A stretch of DNA of 64,000 bases from Aculops lycopersici (taxonomy: Eukaryota; Arthropoda; Arachnida; Trombidiformes; Eriophyidae): assembly GCA_015350385.1 (NCBI GenBank), contig WNKI01000002.1, positions 486,006 through 550,005 on the forward strand. The letters are read 5' to 3'. The position numbers were made by a program, and so were the translations under genes. The notes under the pieces are model-generated. The model saw nothing but the letters and a program-made list of their open reading frames with translations. It did no database searches and was not told where the DNA came from. Shown piece by piece: positions 11,203 to 20,362 of the stretch. Position 1 is the first letter of the stretch, and the number at the start of each line of letters is the position of its first letter.

Positions 11203-13850
11203 GGCATCCGTTTGCAGATTGTGAAGAATTTCGACGCCACGCTTGCCACTAACCCAGCGCCACAACATTGTCCTCTACGCCAATTTACGTTGGCGTTGTC
11301 TAGAAAATGTGATGCAAAGTCATGAGCTCCATTCATTCATTCCTAATGCACAACTCCGCTATCCAGTATTCAGTACTCAGTATCCACCATCACGATTGCG
11401 ACGCCTCGACGCTGCACTCCAAATCCACAAGTTTGAGCCGAAAAGTTGCAGCTGCCCAGCGAGTCGAGTGCCTCGCCAACGACAACGACAACGACTACGA
11501 CTACGACTACGAAAAGAACCTCGACACACCACTGCTACGGCGACCTTCAAATTTTCCATCTAGTAGCTGGTAGATGGAGCAGAGACAGCAAGAAGCAACA
11601 ATGAAAACAGCAAAAACTCGCCCGCTAGCGACCAAAGTGGCCGCTGCGACGGTCACAGGTGAGCAGCGACAGGTGAGCCTCGGCATGAGCGGCGAGAATA
11701 AGTCAGCGGCGGCGCCGCCGTTGCAGCCATCAAACGAGCTTAAGGCAACAGGTTGCCCCTCGCTGGGCTCTGGATAGGCCGCAGTGAGGCATAAGCTTGT
11801 GGAAATATGAGGCTTAGTGAAAGTCTTCTCCGCGATTTGCGAGTCTCTCCGCAAACTTACTTACGAGGCACACGAAACTGCTGCGAAACTTCTCCAAATC
11901 TCCAGTCGTTTTCGCAACAAGGGGGAATTGGGAGTCCATTCTGGCCCCACTATCTGTTGCTATCGCTGGTCTCGTCGCGGGGCTAGTGGTTGTTGTGTGA
12001 GAAAAAGAACAGATTGCAAACAGAGATCGAGGGGAGGAGCCGTAACGAGAGGCTAGCCCTCAGTGTTCCTCGTCATAGTAATCGTCGTCGTCGTCGTGAG
12101 CAATCGCCTCTGTTGTTGTTTATGCCGATGAGCAACAGCAGCAGCGAGCACGATTGCTCACAATTCGCGTAGCGGTGCCCCAGCGCTTGGAGTTCGAACT
12201 TTCCAGTCGCCCAGGTGAGCGTCTGTTGCGGTTGCTGTGTTATGCGTTTGCTGCCATCGCCACTGGCACCGCAGTGGCCATCGCGTCTGCCTGTAGCCTA
12301 GTTCTCAAGCGAACTCTTAGCAGCAGTAGCAGTAGCAGCAGTTTGAGCAACTAAATTGGTAACCAGATTGGGAAAACTGAACCCAGGAGAGGTGAGACAA
12401 AGAGGCTATTGCTGGTTCTGAGCCATTTAAGCCGCGGGTGCCTCCGGACAACCCAGTCAGTGGACAACGACTCTATGTTGTTGTTGTTGCTGCTGCTGCT
12501 CCAGTCTCCACTGGTCGTCCGGTCCTCCGCTGCATCTGGTCGTGTGTTATAATTTTGTGCCTACAATTCGAACTCGAGTTCGAGCTGGAAACTTTGAACT
12601 CGCACCACCCAAACGGTCGCTGTTCCAATTTGAAGGTCGTGCGCGTTTGGATCAAGTCGACCAAAGAAACGGACGCTGCCTCTGGCCTCTGTTAAGTGCA
12701 GGCCCTTTAAATTGCTCTTGGTCTGGTTGTTGTTGTTGTTGACGTCGTCGTCGTCGCCGTTAATATCACGAGGCTCGCGTTCATGGAATCTCAATGGCGA
12801 GGAACGAGAAGAATTTCGCGTTGCCCAATTGGCAGGGGAGACTCGCGATGCTCCGAAGTTTTGCTCGTTGTTGTTCGGTGTTGATAAGTTTGCTAGCTAA
12901 ATGTACTGTAGCTCTGGCTGCACTGGACAAGGGGAGGCCATTTGAGTCTTGTGTAAATTTCGCCTGTAAATCTGTTGCCAAATTGAGGAAGAGGAGGAGG
13001 ACAACCACGAAAACAACAACAACAACAACATTATCGAATGGCCAACAAGAGCTTGCCAAAAAACATAGCCTCCTCTGGCTCGCTGAATTTAGTGTGGCTC
13101 GCGCGATATCTTAGCATTGAAACGAGATGCAATGAATCGAATTTAAACTAGAGACTTGCTGGTACATGCAATGTAAACGCAATGAGAAATGGCCATCGTA
13201 AAGTAACACCAACTTTCCTTTGCAACTGGGCGAAGGCGAACGCGACTAAAACCCAGGGAACTGACAAAAGCGAGAAAAGCGAGAGCGATGGCCAGTCGTT
13301 AGCCTTTGGTAGGCGTGCGCTTTGGTACGCAACTCGCTTCGTTAATTCGCACACAAGCGCCCAGCGCTGAGCTGGCCCAGTCGGTAGAAGAGGATGGGAT
13401 CAAAAGTTACAGAAGCGCCCCCGTGCAGCGAGAGTTCTAGAACAACGGACGCCACCGCCGATGATGCCTCTTCTGCCTGGCTGCTGGAGAGAAGCGCACA
13501 AAAGCACAAACTTGTAAACAAGTCCATCTACAAAAGCGCCGCTCACTGACAGGCGGTGCTTTTGTAGCTGTTGTTGTTGTTGTTTCGTGGCTGCTGCGGC
13601 CGTTGCAGTTGTCGCTGTGCTCCTGCTCTTGTTGTTGTTGTTTTCCTTGTTGTTGCTGTTGCTGTTGTTGTCGTCGTTGCTGCGCTTTGTGCTGCGAGCG
13701 CTTCGAACTGCGACGAGTGCGAGCCTCTCTGGCTCCATGACTTGTGTACTGTGTGAGTCCGCTGTAGTTGCGTTGGACTGGATTGGCTGCTGCTGTCGCT
13801 GGCTTTGCGCTGTGGCCGCTGCATGCGCACAATTTTCGCACAACTCAGAT

Positions 13851-13875
13851 AGAAAGAGAGAGAGAGAGAGAGAGA
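13851..13875. repeat. (GA)n microsatellite
   Basis: A GA run of about 25 bp, roughly 100 bp upstream of the region where the kinase leader appears to begin. Confidence 0.85.
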
Positions 13876-14173
13876 ACCCAGAAAGAGAGACGACGACGAC
13901 GGCCAGTAACTCAGAGAGGGAGAGAGCGAAGTCGCCGCAATCATCCTAGTGGTCGTGCCTCTTTAAAAAAGGACTCCATTTGTCCTGGATGGTCTCCTAT
14001 GGTCAACATCAACTAATATCCAACCACAACTATAACTACTGCGTAACATAACAAAACTAATGATATAACAATCAATATAACAGCAAAACCATCAAACAAC
14101 CGACACATTCGATACTCACTCTCCCAGATCGTCGATGGTTAGCAAGTTACTACTAGTAGCCAGTCAGTCATTC

Positions 14174-14200
14174 AGTTAGTTAGTTAGTTAGTTAGTTAGT
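14174..14200. repeat. (TTAG)n tetranucleotide repeat
   Basis: Six to seven copies of GTTA within the presumed kinase leader. It directly overlaps the stop codon of the 14-codon upstream ORF. Confidence 0.85.
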
Positions 14201-14765
14201 TGTAGCGGTTGAGTTAGTAGTTACCAAGTTGTTGTCTCTTTGGCATCTGTCTAAGCGAAGTATTGGCTAAAAGTTTTTATATTGCGTTATCATCGAAGAC
14301 GACGACTGCAAAACAATCTCGTGCATTTAAAGTGAGAGACATAAGCCAAACTAGACAACAAGGCCAGCGAGGTGCTAAGACCAACCACTAGGAGGATCCC
14401 ATGAGGCAATAGCAGAGTCGAGCGGAACCCATCAAATTCTGGGAAGCTTGATAAATCTCATCATCTACTACTACTACCAAAACCAACACCAACAACCAAG
14501 GGAAATGCAGTAGCTAATCTAAAACTCAGGGGAACTCATTGAGGACTTCCTAAGGACAAAGGACTAGAAGCGACTGAACTCGACTTCGCCGGGATCGCCA
14601 AATAACTAAACCAACCATAACCTCATGTGAAAACCAAAAATAGTGCAAATTGATAGACTTGACTACCAACTTGATTAAGACTATCAACTCGACTTCTTTC
14701 TTATCTCACCAAAAAGAAAACAAAGTATCCGTCTCATCATCTCAACCAAAACCAATCAAACATTA

Positions 14766-14797
14766 CAAATCAAATCAAATCAAATCAAATCAAATCA
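14766..14797. repeat. (CAAAT)n pentanucleotide repeat
   Basis: Six copies of CAAAT inside the presumed kinase leader, in a stretch free of ATG. Confidence 0.85.
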
Positions 14798-15343
14798 ACT
14801 CATTATAAGAAGAGCTATCCTATTAAATGATATTATTATTATTATAATTATTACTATTATTGCATTGGTACTGATATAATCCAATCACCTTTTCACATTT
14901 AAAGCTCAAGCAACCAATCGAAAGGATCGCGCGTCCCTTACAATCTCAACAACAAACGGACAACGACTATTATCATAACTATTATTACATAACAACCAAT
15001 CAACCAGCAAACTAAAGGACAGCATTGGACTCAACCAAACTCAATTTTGGACAGGAAAAAAACTGAGACGATCATTAGAGTCGAATACGAGTATCAGGTC
15101 TATCGAGAATATAATAATAAGGACACGTAACAAAACGCGCATAAAGTGATACTAACTATTACCACCACCAAGACCAATCATTCATCATCTCATTGCAACT
15201 CAAAGCAAACAAAAACAAACAAACACAAAAACAAACTAATCCTAAGTCATACTATCATCTTTATTATATTGGGATTGATATAAAAACATCAAAAGTGTCT
15301 ACCACTACTCCTATCAACAAAACAGCAATCGCATCAACTCATC

Positions 15344-16699
15344 ATGCTGGCCATGATGCAACGAAGTGTGCCGAGGCAGGTGCCTCAGGCTAAAAACGGC
15401 AAGCCGGCCAACTATCGCCGGCGTCGGGCCAGACGTAATTCAGGACAACAAAACCACCAATCGCAACAACAACAGCATCATCATCAACAACAACATAATC
15501 ATCATCGTCATCATAATCGACTCGGACATCATCATCGATTGCACTCAAACCAAAATTCAACGGCTTCATCGTCGTCGGAGGAGGAGTATGACTCAAACGG
15601 AAACGGCTCCGACTTCGGTCTATCCAAAAGCGGCGATTCGGTTTGCATCAACAACTTTGACGACATCTACGAACTAACTGACAAGCTTCTTGGCGAAGGC
15701 GCAAGTGCGTGCGTTTACGAGGGCCGCAACAAGTTCAGCAAGCAACCGGTTGCCGTTAAGATGATTAGGAAGCGCCATGGATTGCGTAGATCTCGGGTGT
15801 TTCGCGAGATTGAAATGTTTTATCATTGCCAAAAGCATACCAACATCATCCAGCTACTCGAATACTTTGAGGAATCTGATCGATTCTATTTAGTATTTGA
15901 GAAAGCCGACGGGGGACCACTATTGGCACATATCCAAAAGCGTATATTCTTCACCGAGAACGAAGCCTCGCAAATTGTCAAAGATCTTGCCGAGGCGTTG
16001 AAGTATTTGCACCAACGAGGAATCGCTCATCGCGACTTGAAACCGGAGAATATCCTCTGCCACTCGCAGACCCAATTGAACCCGGTTAAGATTTGCGACT
16101 TCGACTTGGGCTCTGGTGTTATCTTTAGTCACTCCTCGTCACCAGTCTCAACACCGGAGCTCTTAACACCAGTTGGCTCCGCCGAGTTCATGGCACCGGA
16201 ATTGGTTGATGCTCTCAAGGGAGAGGCGACCACCTATGACAAACGCTGCGACATGTGGAGTCTAGGTGTCATCATCTACATTCTATTATGCGGCTATCCA
16301 CCATTCTATGGCTGTTGTGGCTCAGACTGCGGTTGGGAAAAGGGCGAATTTTGCGACTCATGCCAAGATCAACTATTTGTCAGTATTCAAGATGGCTTAT
16401 ACGACTTTCCTGAACGCGAATGGTCTAGAGTCAGCGAAGAAGCTAAAGATCTGATTCGTCATTTACTAGTCAAAGATGCAAGCCAACGTTTTACGGCTGA
16501 GATGGTACTCAATCATCCATGGGTTAAGCATGGCGGCCCCAGGTGGACCAACTACCTGGAGACACCAAGTGTCATAAGACGTAACAATAGTGCCAAAGAT
16601 TTGGCCGCCTTTGCCGAGAATGCAAACTATGTCAAACGTTTGGTTATTCAGCATGAGACCAGCTCTAATCGTATAAATGAGAATGAGACTTGTAACTAA
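15344..16699 (+). CDS. Lk6: MAP kinase-interacting Ser/Thr kinase (MNK/Lk6)
   Basis: A 451-residue protein in one exon. The kinase domain spans about residues 108-394: GEGASACVYEG glycine loop, Lys139, HRD at 229-231 and, diagnostic for MNK, DFD instead of DFG at 252-254. Thr270 (STP) and Thr275 (LTP) match the MAPK-phosphorylated activation-loop threonines. The MNK cysteine insert (C325, C329, C337, C340), known to bind zinc in MNK2, is present. An Arg-rich patch at residues 25-31 sits where MNKs carry the eIF4G/importin-binding basic motif, followed by His/Gln runs. In the known family, MNKs phosphorylate eIF4E on eIF4G-bound complexes after ERK/p38 activation. The C-terminus ends soon after the kinase domain and lacks a visible LARRR-type MAPK-docking motif. 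The first ATG (15344) is chosen; Met4 and Met5 are in-frame alternatives. The 3' end faces ARL2 124 bp away. Confidence 0.95.
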   Translation: MLAMMQRSVPRQVPQAKNGKPANYRRRRARRNSGQQNHQSQQQQHHHQQQHNHHRHHNRLGHHHRLHSNQNSTASSSSEEEYDSNGNGSDFGLSKSGDSVCINNFDDIYELTDKLLGEGASACVYEGRNKFSKQPVAVKMIRKRHGLRRSRVFREIEMFYHCQKHTNIIQLLEYFEESDRFYLVFEKADGGPLLAHIQKRIFFTENEASQIVKDLAEALKYLHQRGIAHRDLKPENILCHSQTQLNPVKICDFDLGSGVIFSHSSSPVSTPELLTPVGSAEFMAPELVDALKGEATTYDKRCDMWSLGVIIYILLCGYPPFYGCCGSDCGWEKGEFCDSCQDQLFVSIQDGLYDFPEREWSRVSEEAKDLIRHLLVKDASQRFTAEMVLNHPWVKHGGPRWTNYLETPSVIRRNNSAKDLAAFAENANYVKRLVIQHETSSNRINENETCN

Positions 16700-16823
16700 C
16701 TTGAATGATTAAACAAAGATGTCATAATCTTTCATAAAATCCTTTCCATTCGATATCTATCTTGTTCTATTCAGATCTCGACTTGTTTCCCTTTATTTAC
16801 AAATGAGTATTGCTTTCGTGTTC
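16700..16823. other. Shared 3' interval of the convergent MNK and ARL2 genes
   Basis: Only 124 bp separate the two stop codons, so the 3' untranslated regions of the two transcripts must nearly touch or overlap. On the minus strand an AATAAA lies at 16793-16798, about 25 bp after the ARL2 stop. No canonical plus-strand signal is seen for the kinase. Confidence 0.6.
16793..16798 (-). other. Poly(A) signal of ARL2
   Basis: TTTATT on the plus strand reads AATAAA on the minus strand, about 25 bp past the ARL2 stop codon. This is consistent with a very short 3' untranslated region. Confidence 0.55.
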
Positions 16824-17473
16824 CTATACGTATATCCTGTTGGCTATGTCCTTCACTAGCCACTCGAATGGTTCCAACATACTCTCATCCTTTACAGCTG
16901 ACACTGGGTATAGGGCCCAATTGTGAGTTTTCATATTCTTGAGATCTAATAATTCCTGTATCTTCTCACTCGACTGGGCACCTGCAAGATCCTGCTTGTT
17001 GGCCAAGACTAAAAGCGAGGCCCCAGCTAATCGCTCCTCCTTCAACAGTTCATGCAATTCCTTGGCACATGTTTCAAGTTTTGATATATCGGCACAATCC
17101 ACCACCCATACTAATCCATCCGTGGACTCAAAGTAATTCTTCCAATAGGATCTCAGAGATTTCTGACCACCAACATCCCAAATATTCAATGTGTATGGTG
17201 GATAAGAGAATGTACTAATTTTAAAACCTAACGTTGGAGCTACGGAGTCAATATCATCTCCATTTAGTCTCTTTATGATGGTTGTCTTTCCTGCATTATC
17301 CAATCCTCTGTTGGTGTAAATTGACGGCGGTTTAGAATATGGATTTCGTTAGATCTTGCGCTTAAATAGCAGAAAACAACAAGTTGTTGGCTAATCTGAT
17401 TAACTTACAGTACGAGAATTCGCATTTGTTTCTCCTCTCGCCGGAGTTTTCTTAAAATCTTGTGCAGTACCAT
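16824..17473 (-). CDS. Arl2: ADP-ribosylation factor-like GTPase 2 (ARL2)
   Basis: Two exons: 17409-17473 (starting MVLHKILRKLRREEKQMRIL) and 16824-17307, separated by a 101-bp GT-AG intron (17308-17408; donor GTAAGT, acceptor CCAACAG). The split codon CT|A restores Leu22 and the frame runs straight into the P-loop. The product is 182 residues; human ARL2 has 184. Motifs: GLDNAGKT P-loop at 23-30, switch II WDVGGQ at 65-70, NKQD at 125-128, SAV near 153. Residues LNIWDVGGQKSLRSYW and NYFESTDG are near-identical to vertebrate ARL2 as I recall it. Known role: tubulin folding with cofactor D, and release of lipidated cargo from PDE6D/UNC119-type carriers. Position 2 is Val, so there is no N-myristoylation site; ARL2 is in any case reported not to be myristoylated. 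It shares a divergent promoter with API5. Confidence 0.95.
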
Positions 17474-17791
17474 CTTGATTTATAATCAACTAAAATATCA
17501 TGAAATGTCAAGTGAATAGTTATACCCGCCGACTTTTGCAACGAGAAGGACTTTGACTCTAACAATATTTCAGCCGCTGCCCCTTAATATGACAGACATT
17601 CAAAAGTAGCGCTGAGCCAGGCCATGCTATTACGTTGATATTGCTGGGAGAACAACAACCACGTTCGCTGGCCCAAAACACGAGCGAACCACAAAAATTG
17701 TTTGTAATTCGCGTTAGAATTCACGATATTAAACCAGATATTAATAAATTGAGCTTCAATACAATTATTTATCACAAAATAACTAACCAAA
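17474..17791. promoter_or_regulatory. Bidirectional promoter between ARL2 and API5
   Basis: The start codons of two divergently transcribed housekeeping genes lie 318 bp apart, so both transcripts must start in this interval. No TATA box is obvious. The stretch is moderately AT-rich and lacks the simple repeats typical of the deserts. The head-to-head arrangement suggests shared control, which is inference. Confidence 0.55.
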
Positions 17792-19604
17792 ATGTCACAT
17801 AATAGATTATCTACACTCTACGAATGGTCCGACCTTATGTCGAGCGCTGGGGATCAAGTAAAGGAAAAGGTATGTATTATTTCGCAAACAGATTTTTGAT
17901 CCTGATTCGAGACAACTTTCGTCATGTAAGAATTTTTTTTTAAAACTAACTAACTAAACCAATTTCTTGACACCCAACTTTTTACAGCACGAAGAAGAAT
18001 ATAAGAAAATCATAGAATTTGTACAATCATCTGACACAAGGGAGCGCCTTCTTGCCGCCCAACTGATTTCAAGATTCTTTAAGCATTTCCCTGAGCACGA
18101 GGAGGCAGCTTTCGATGCAATCGTCGACCTCTGCGAATCGGCTAATGTCGATGTCCGTAAACATGCTACCATGTCTATGATTGGCATTTGTCGTGAATCC
18201 AAACATCTTGTCTCTAAAGCGGCGGATATATTGATCCAATTGTATCAAACCGACCAGGCGTCGGAGGTTACTTTGATCAACCAGTCGCTAACCACGTTGC
18301 TTAACTTAAATATTCAAAATTTCCTACAAAGTTTCTTCACAAACTTTGAGGATGGCGCCGAGGTGGTCAGAGAGAGGTCACTAAAATTTCTAGCTACGAA
18401 ACTTAACGCTCTCGACGAGAGTATCCTGACCAAGGAGGTTGAGGAACAATTGCTAACCCACTCCAAGAAGGCTCTCGAAGATGTGACTAAGGATGAATTT
18501 CTCACTTTTATTGGCATCCTGAGCAAACTTAAGATTGCAAAAACAGCCACAGGCCAGGCCATGATTGTTTCTGTCATCAAATCTCAAGCAGATTTGGAGA
18601 AGGAGTTCAACATACAAGACAAGGATGCTCTTGACAAATTTTTACTCTGCACAAAGCACACCATACCCCTTCTATCACAATATCAACGAGGATCTGAGTA
18701 CGTAAATTATATTTGCTTAAAGATACTACCACATCTTAAGGAGCTTGCAGCAGGCGGTCTAGATTTGAAGATATTACAAACCCTCGCTGAGATGTCGCCG
18801 CATATTATCGCCGAAGACATTCCCGCGCAGATTGACCTGGACAAGTGTCTAGATCAGGTGTACAACAAACTGATTGAGTATCTACCATTACCTCAAATCG
18901 ATGCCGAGATGACACCAGTTGATGAAGTGGCTAAGGAGCCTGAAGCAGAGATACCTACTGCGAACGATGCTACCGAGACCGCCGCCCCCGATGCCACCAA
19001 GGCGGAGGCTAATGCTGAAGTGAAAACTGACGAGAAAGAAACCACCAAAGAACAATCGGAACCACTAGCTCCAAAGAAAGAGACAGACTTTCAATTTACT
19101 CACATAGAATACCTAATTTACACGCTCCATCAACTATGTCGCCTGAAGCCAGAATTTTACAACGAGACACTACAAACTGAAAGTATGGCTAGACTCAACC
19201 ATCTTGTTCAAGGTTGCACCAAGTACACAAGTATTCTGGCAAATCAACTCAGAGGTGTGAAGAGTCAAGATCTCAAGAAAGAGGAAAACCAACTCAGAAG
19301 CATTGGATTGAGAACAACCAAGAATATTTCGACAATCGTGAAAGATTTCTTCAAGAGACCACCTCAATTCAAAGCAACTATTGTTCTATCTTGCAAGCCA
19401 CTAGCTAGTCGCGACCTGGCCAATCCAGCAGGTGGCAACACCCATAATGGAGGCGCCACTAACAACAATCATAATAACAACACCAACAAGAATGGTAACA
19501 ACTACAACAAGCAAACATTCAACCGCCAGGCTGGCCAGAAGAGCAAATTTAGACAACATCCTTATCAGAACGATCGCAACAAGCGACCTAGACACGCGAG
19601 ATAA
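17792..19604 (+). CDS. Api5: Apoptosis inhibitor 5 (API5/AAC-11) homologue
   Basis: Exon 1 is 17792-17869 (26 codons, MSHNRLSTLYEWSDL onward) and exon 2 is 17988-19604; the 118-bp intron has donor AAG|GTATGT and acceptor TTTTTACAG, phase 0. The product is 564 residues, against about 520 for vertebrate API5. Conserved blocks include LLAAQLISRFFKHFPE near residue 43, VRERSLKFLATKLNALDE, LTKEVEEQLL and LEDVTKDEF, all characteristic of the API5 helical (HEAT/ARM-like) repeat fold. A lineage-specific acidic Ala/Glu/Thr/Lys insert lies near residues 330-385, between the repeat domain and the C-terminal helices. The tail (residues about 495-564) is Asn/Gly/Lys/Arg-rich with a basic end (RNKRPRHAR) likely to be a nuclear signal. 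Known role: nuclear anti-apoptotic protein acting on E2F1-linked death and the Acinus fragmentation pathway. It shares a promoter region with ARL2. Confidence 0.95.
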
Positions 19605-20062
19605 CGTACTCGCTATTGTATAATCAATATCACAAACGTTTGCGATCACCAAATTGACACGAGAAAGTTTCAACTTTGCACTTTATACTGACAAATACCT
19701 GTATTATGAGACTTATAAAATAATGGCTTAATTTTGTAGTTTTTATCTTGTTATTCAACATTTACTCACTGGCTTCATCTCTCTTCATTCAAATATCCGC
19801 ATGTTTAGGAAATTTCTTACTGTTGTCTATCACTATCCACAAAAGTATAGTGATGGGTTATAGTGAGAACTACTGAATCTCAAGATCCATCTATAATAAT
19901 ATGAATCACATCATGTCTTTCAATCAACTTTCTTTACTTTATAGTAAGTCATATTTGCTTTCTAGGCGGTCGTATCAAACCTTAAGTTATGGTTGGCGAT
20001 TACTTGGAGATGAGTATCCAGCTTTACCAGGTCATGTTGATACTGAGTTACTAAAATTTGAG
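19605..20062. other. 3' flank of API5 with a short hairpin
   Basis: There is no canonical AATAAA near the API5 stop; ATAAAATAAT near 19716 is the best candidate. A small inverted repeat (ATCACTAT...ATAGTGAT, about 19829-19853) follows. A plus-strand frame at 19901-20101 (66 codons) overlaps the end of the putative secreted protein on the other strand and is treated as unproven. Confidence 0.4.
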
Positions 20063-20362
20063 CTAGAGGAGACCGAAGCTGACTTTCTTTGCCAAAAATA
20101 GGATACATTCTTGCAGTGGATTGTATCTTGTTTTGACCCTGAAATGGAACTCAGGTGGAAACAGTCTTACGCGATATTCTAGCTCACTAACTCGGTCCAT
20201 CACACTGTGAGCGGCTTCTCTCATTGCTTCGACGGCCGTTACGGAACCATATCCAACGGAAGCAGCCTTCTTGCGTTCTGCAAGAGACATTTCTTTCCCG
20301 GCATCCGAAGCAACAGTTATCAGACTGATCGCCAGGACTAAGAAGAATATTTTTTGCTGCAT
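20063..20362 (-). CDS. Putative small secreted protein, function unknown
   Basis: A 99-codon frame opens with a textbook signal peptide: Met-Gln-Gln-Lys, then IFFLVLAISLITVA, with plausible cleavage at ITVA|SDAG or SDA|GKE. The mature part is about 75-80 residues, with one Cys, charged helical character (EAMREAAHSVMDRVSELEYR) and no recognised domain. A possible 5' untranslated intron lies upstream (donor CAG|GTGAGT at 20678, acceptor TTTTACAG ending at 20520; 159 bp), which would place the leader exon beyond 20679. Inside the frame, GTAAGA after SELEYR and a TTTCAG 32 bp later resemble splice sites, but the spacing is too short for a normal intron. The C-terminus is uncertain. Without homology this stays a hypothetical gene. 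Confidence 0.4.
   Translation of the reverse strand: MQQKIFFLVLAISLITVASDAGKEMSLAERKKAASVGYGSVTAVEAMREAAHSVMDRVSELEYRVRLFPPEFHFRVKTRYNPLQECILFLAKKVSFGLL

Larger units (their letters stand above)
2974..13956. other. Gene desert with simple repeats and no supportable gene
   Basis: About 11 kb with no frame that looks like a conserved protein on either strand. Open frames here are products of GAC, GTC, TTG, GA and GCT runs and encode poly-Asp, poly-Val or poly-Arg type tracts. The first part (3.0-4.4 kb) is AT-richer and repeat-poor. From about 4.9 kb the DNA becomes rich in CGN trinucleotide runs and in the words CTAGCTAG, GCCACTTG and GCCTAAATTGGTT. Enhancers or non-coding transcripts could be present but cannot be shown from sequence alone. 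Confidence 0.6.
13957..15343 (+). promoter_or_regulatory. Promoter and long 5' leader of the MNK/Lk6 kinase gene
   Basis: From about 13.96 kb the DNA changes abruptly to G-poor, CAA/ATC-rich sequence on the coding strand, as in an unstructured mRNA leader. An A/T box (TTTAAAAAAGG, about 13962) could serve as a core promoter. The interval holds only six ATG triplets before the kinase start. All open very short upstream ORFs: 14060-14068 (MI stop), 14135-14179 (14 codons), 14401-14412 (MRQ stop), 14505-14513 (MQ stop), 14625-14630 (ATGTGA, start-stop) and 14827-14847 (6 codons). The last 495 nt before the kinase ATG have no ATG. Tandem TTAG (14174-14200) and CAAAT (14766-14797) repeats lie inside. 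The leader may contain an unseen intron. Confidence 0.5.

Noticed and set aside
13400..13944. Several long Gln/Asn/Ser/Thr-rich frames on both strands
   Set aside because: All are translations of TTG/CAA and GA repeats in different frames. Three minus-strand frames overlap each other, which indicates repeat artefact.
19901..20101. 66-codon plus-strand frame with a possible mitochondrial-import-like N-terminus
   Set aside because: It overlaps the putative secreted protein on the other strand and contains internal donor- and acceptor-like sites only 22 bp apart. Kept only as a point to check, not as a gene.
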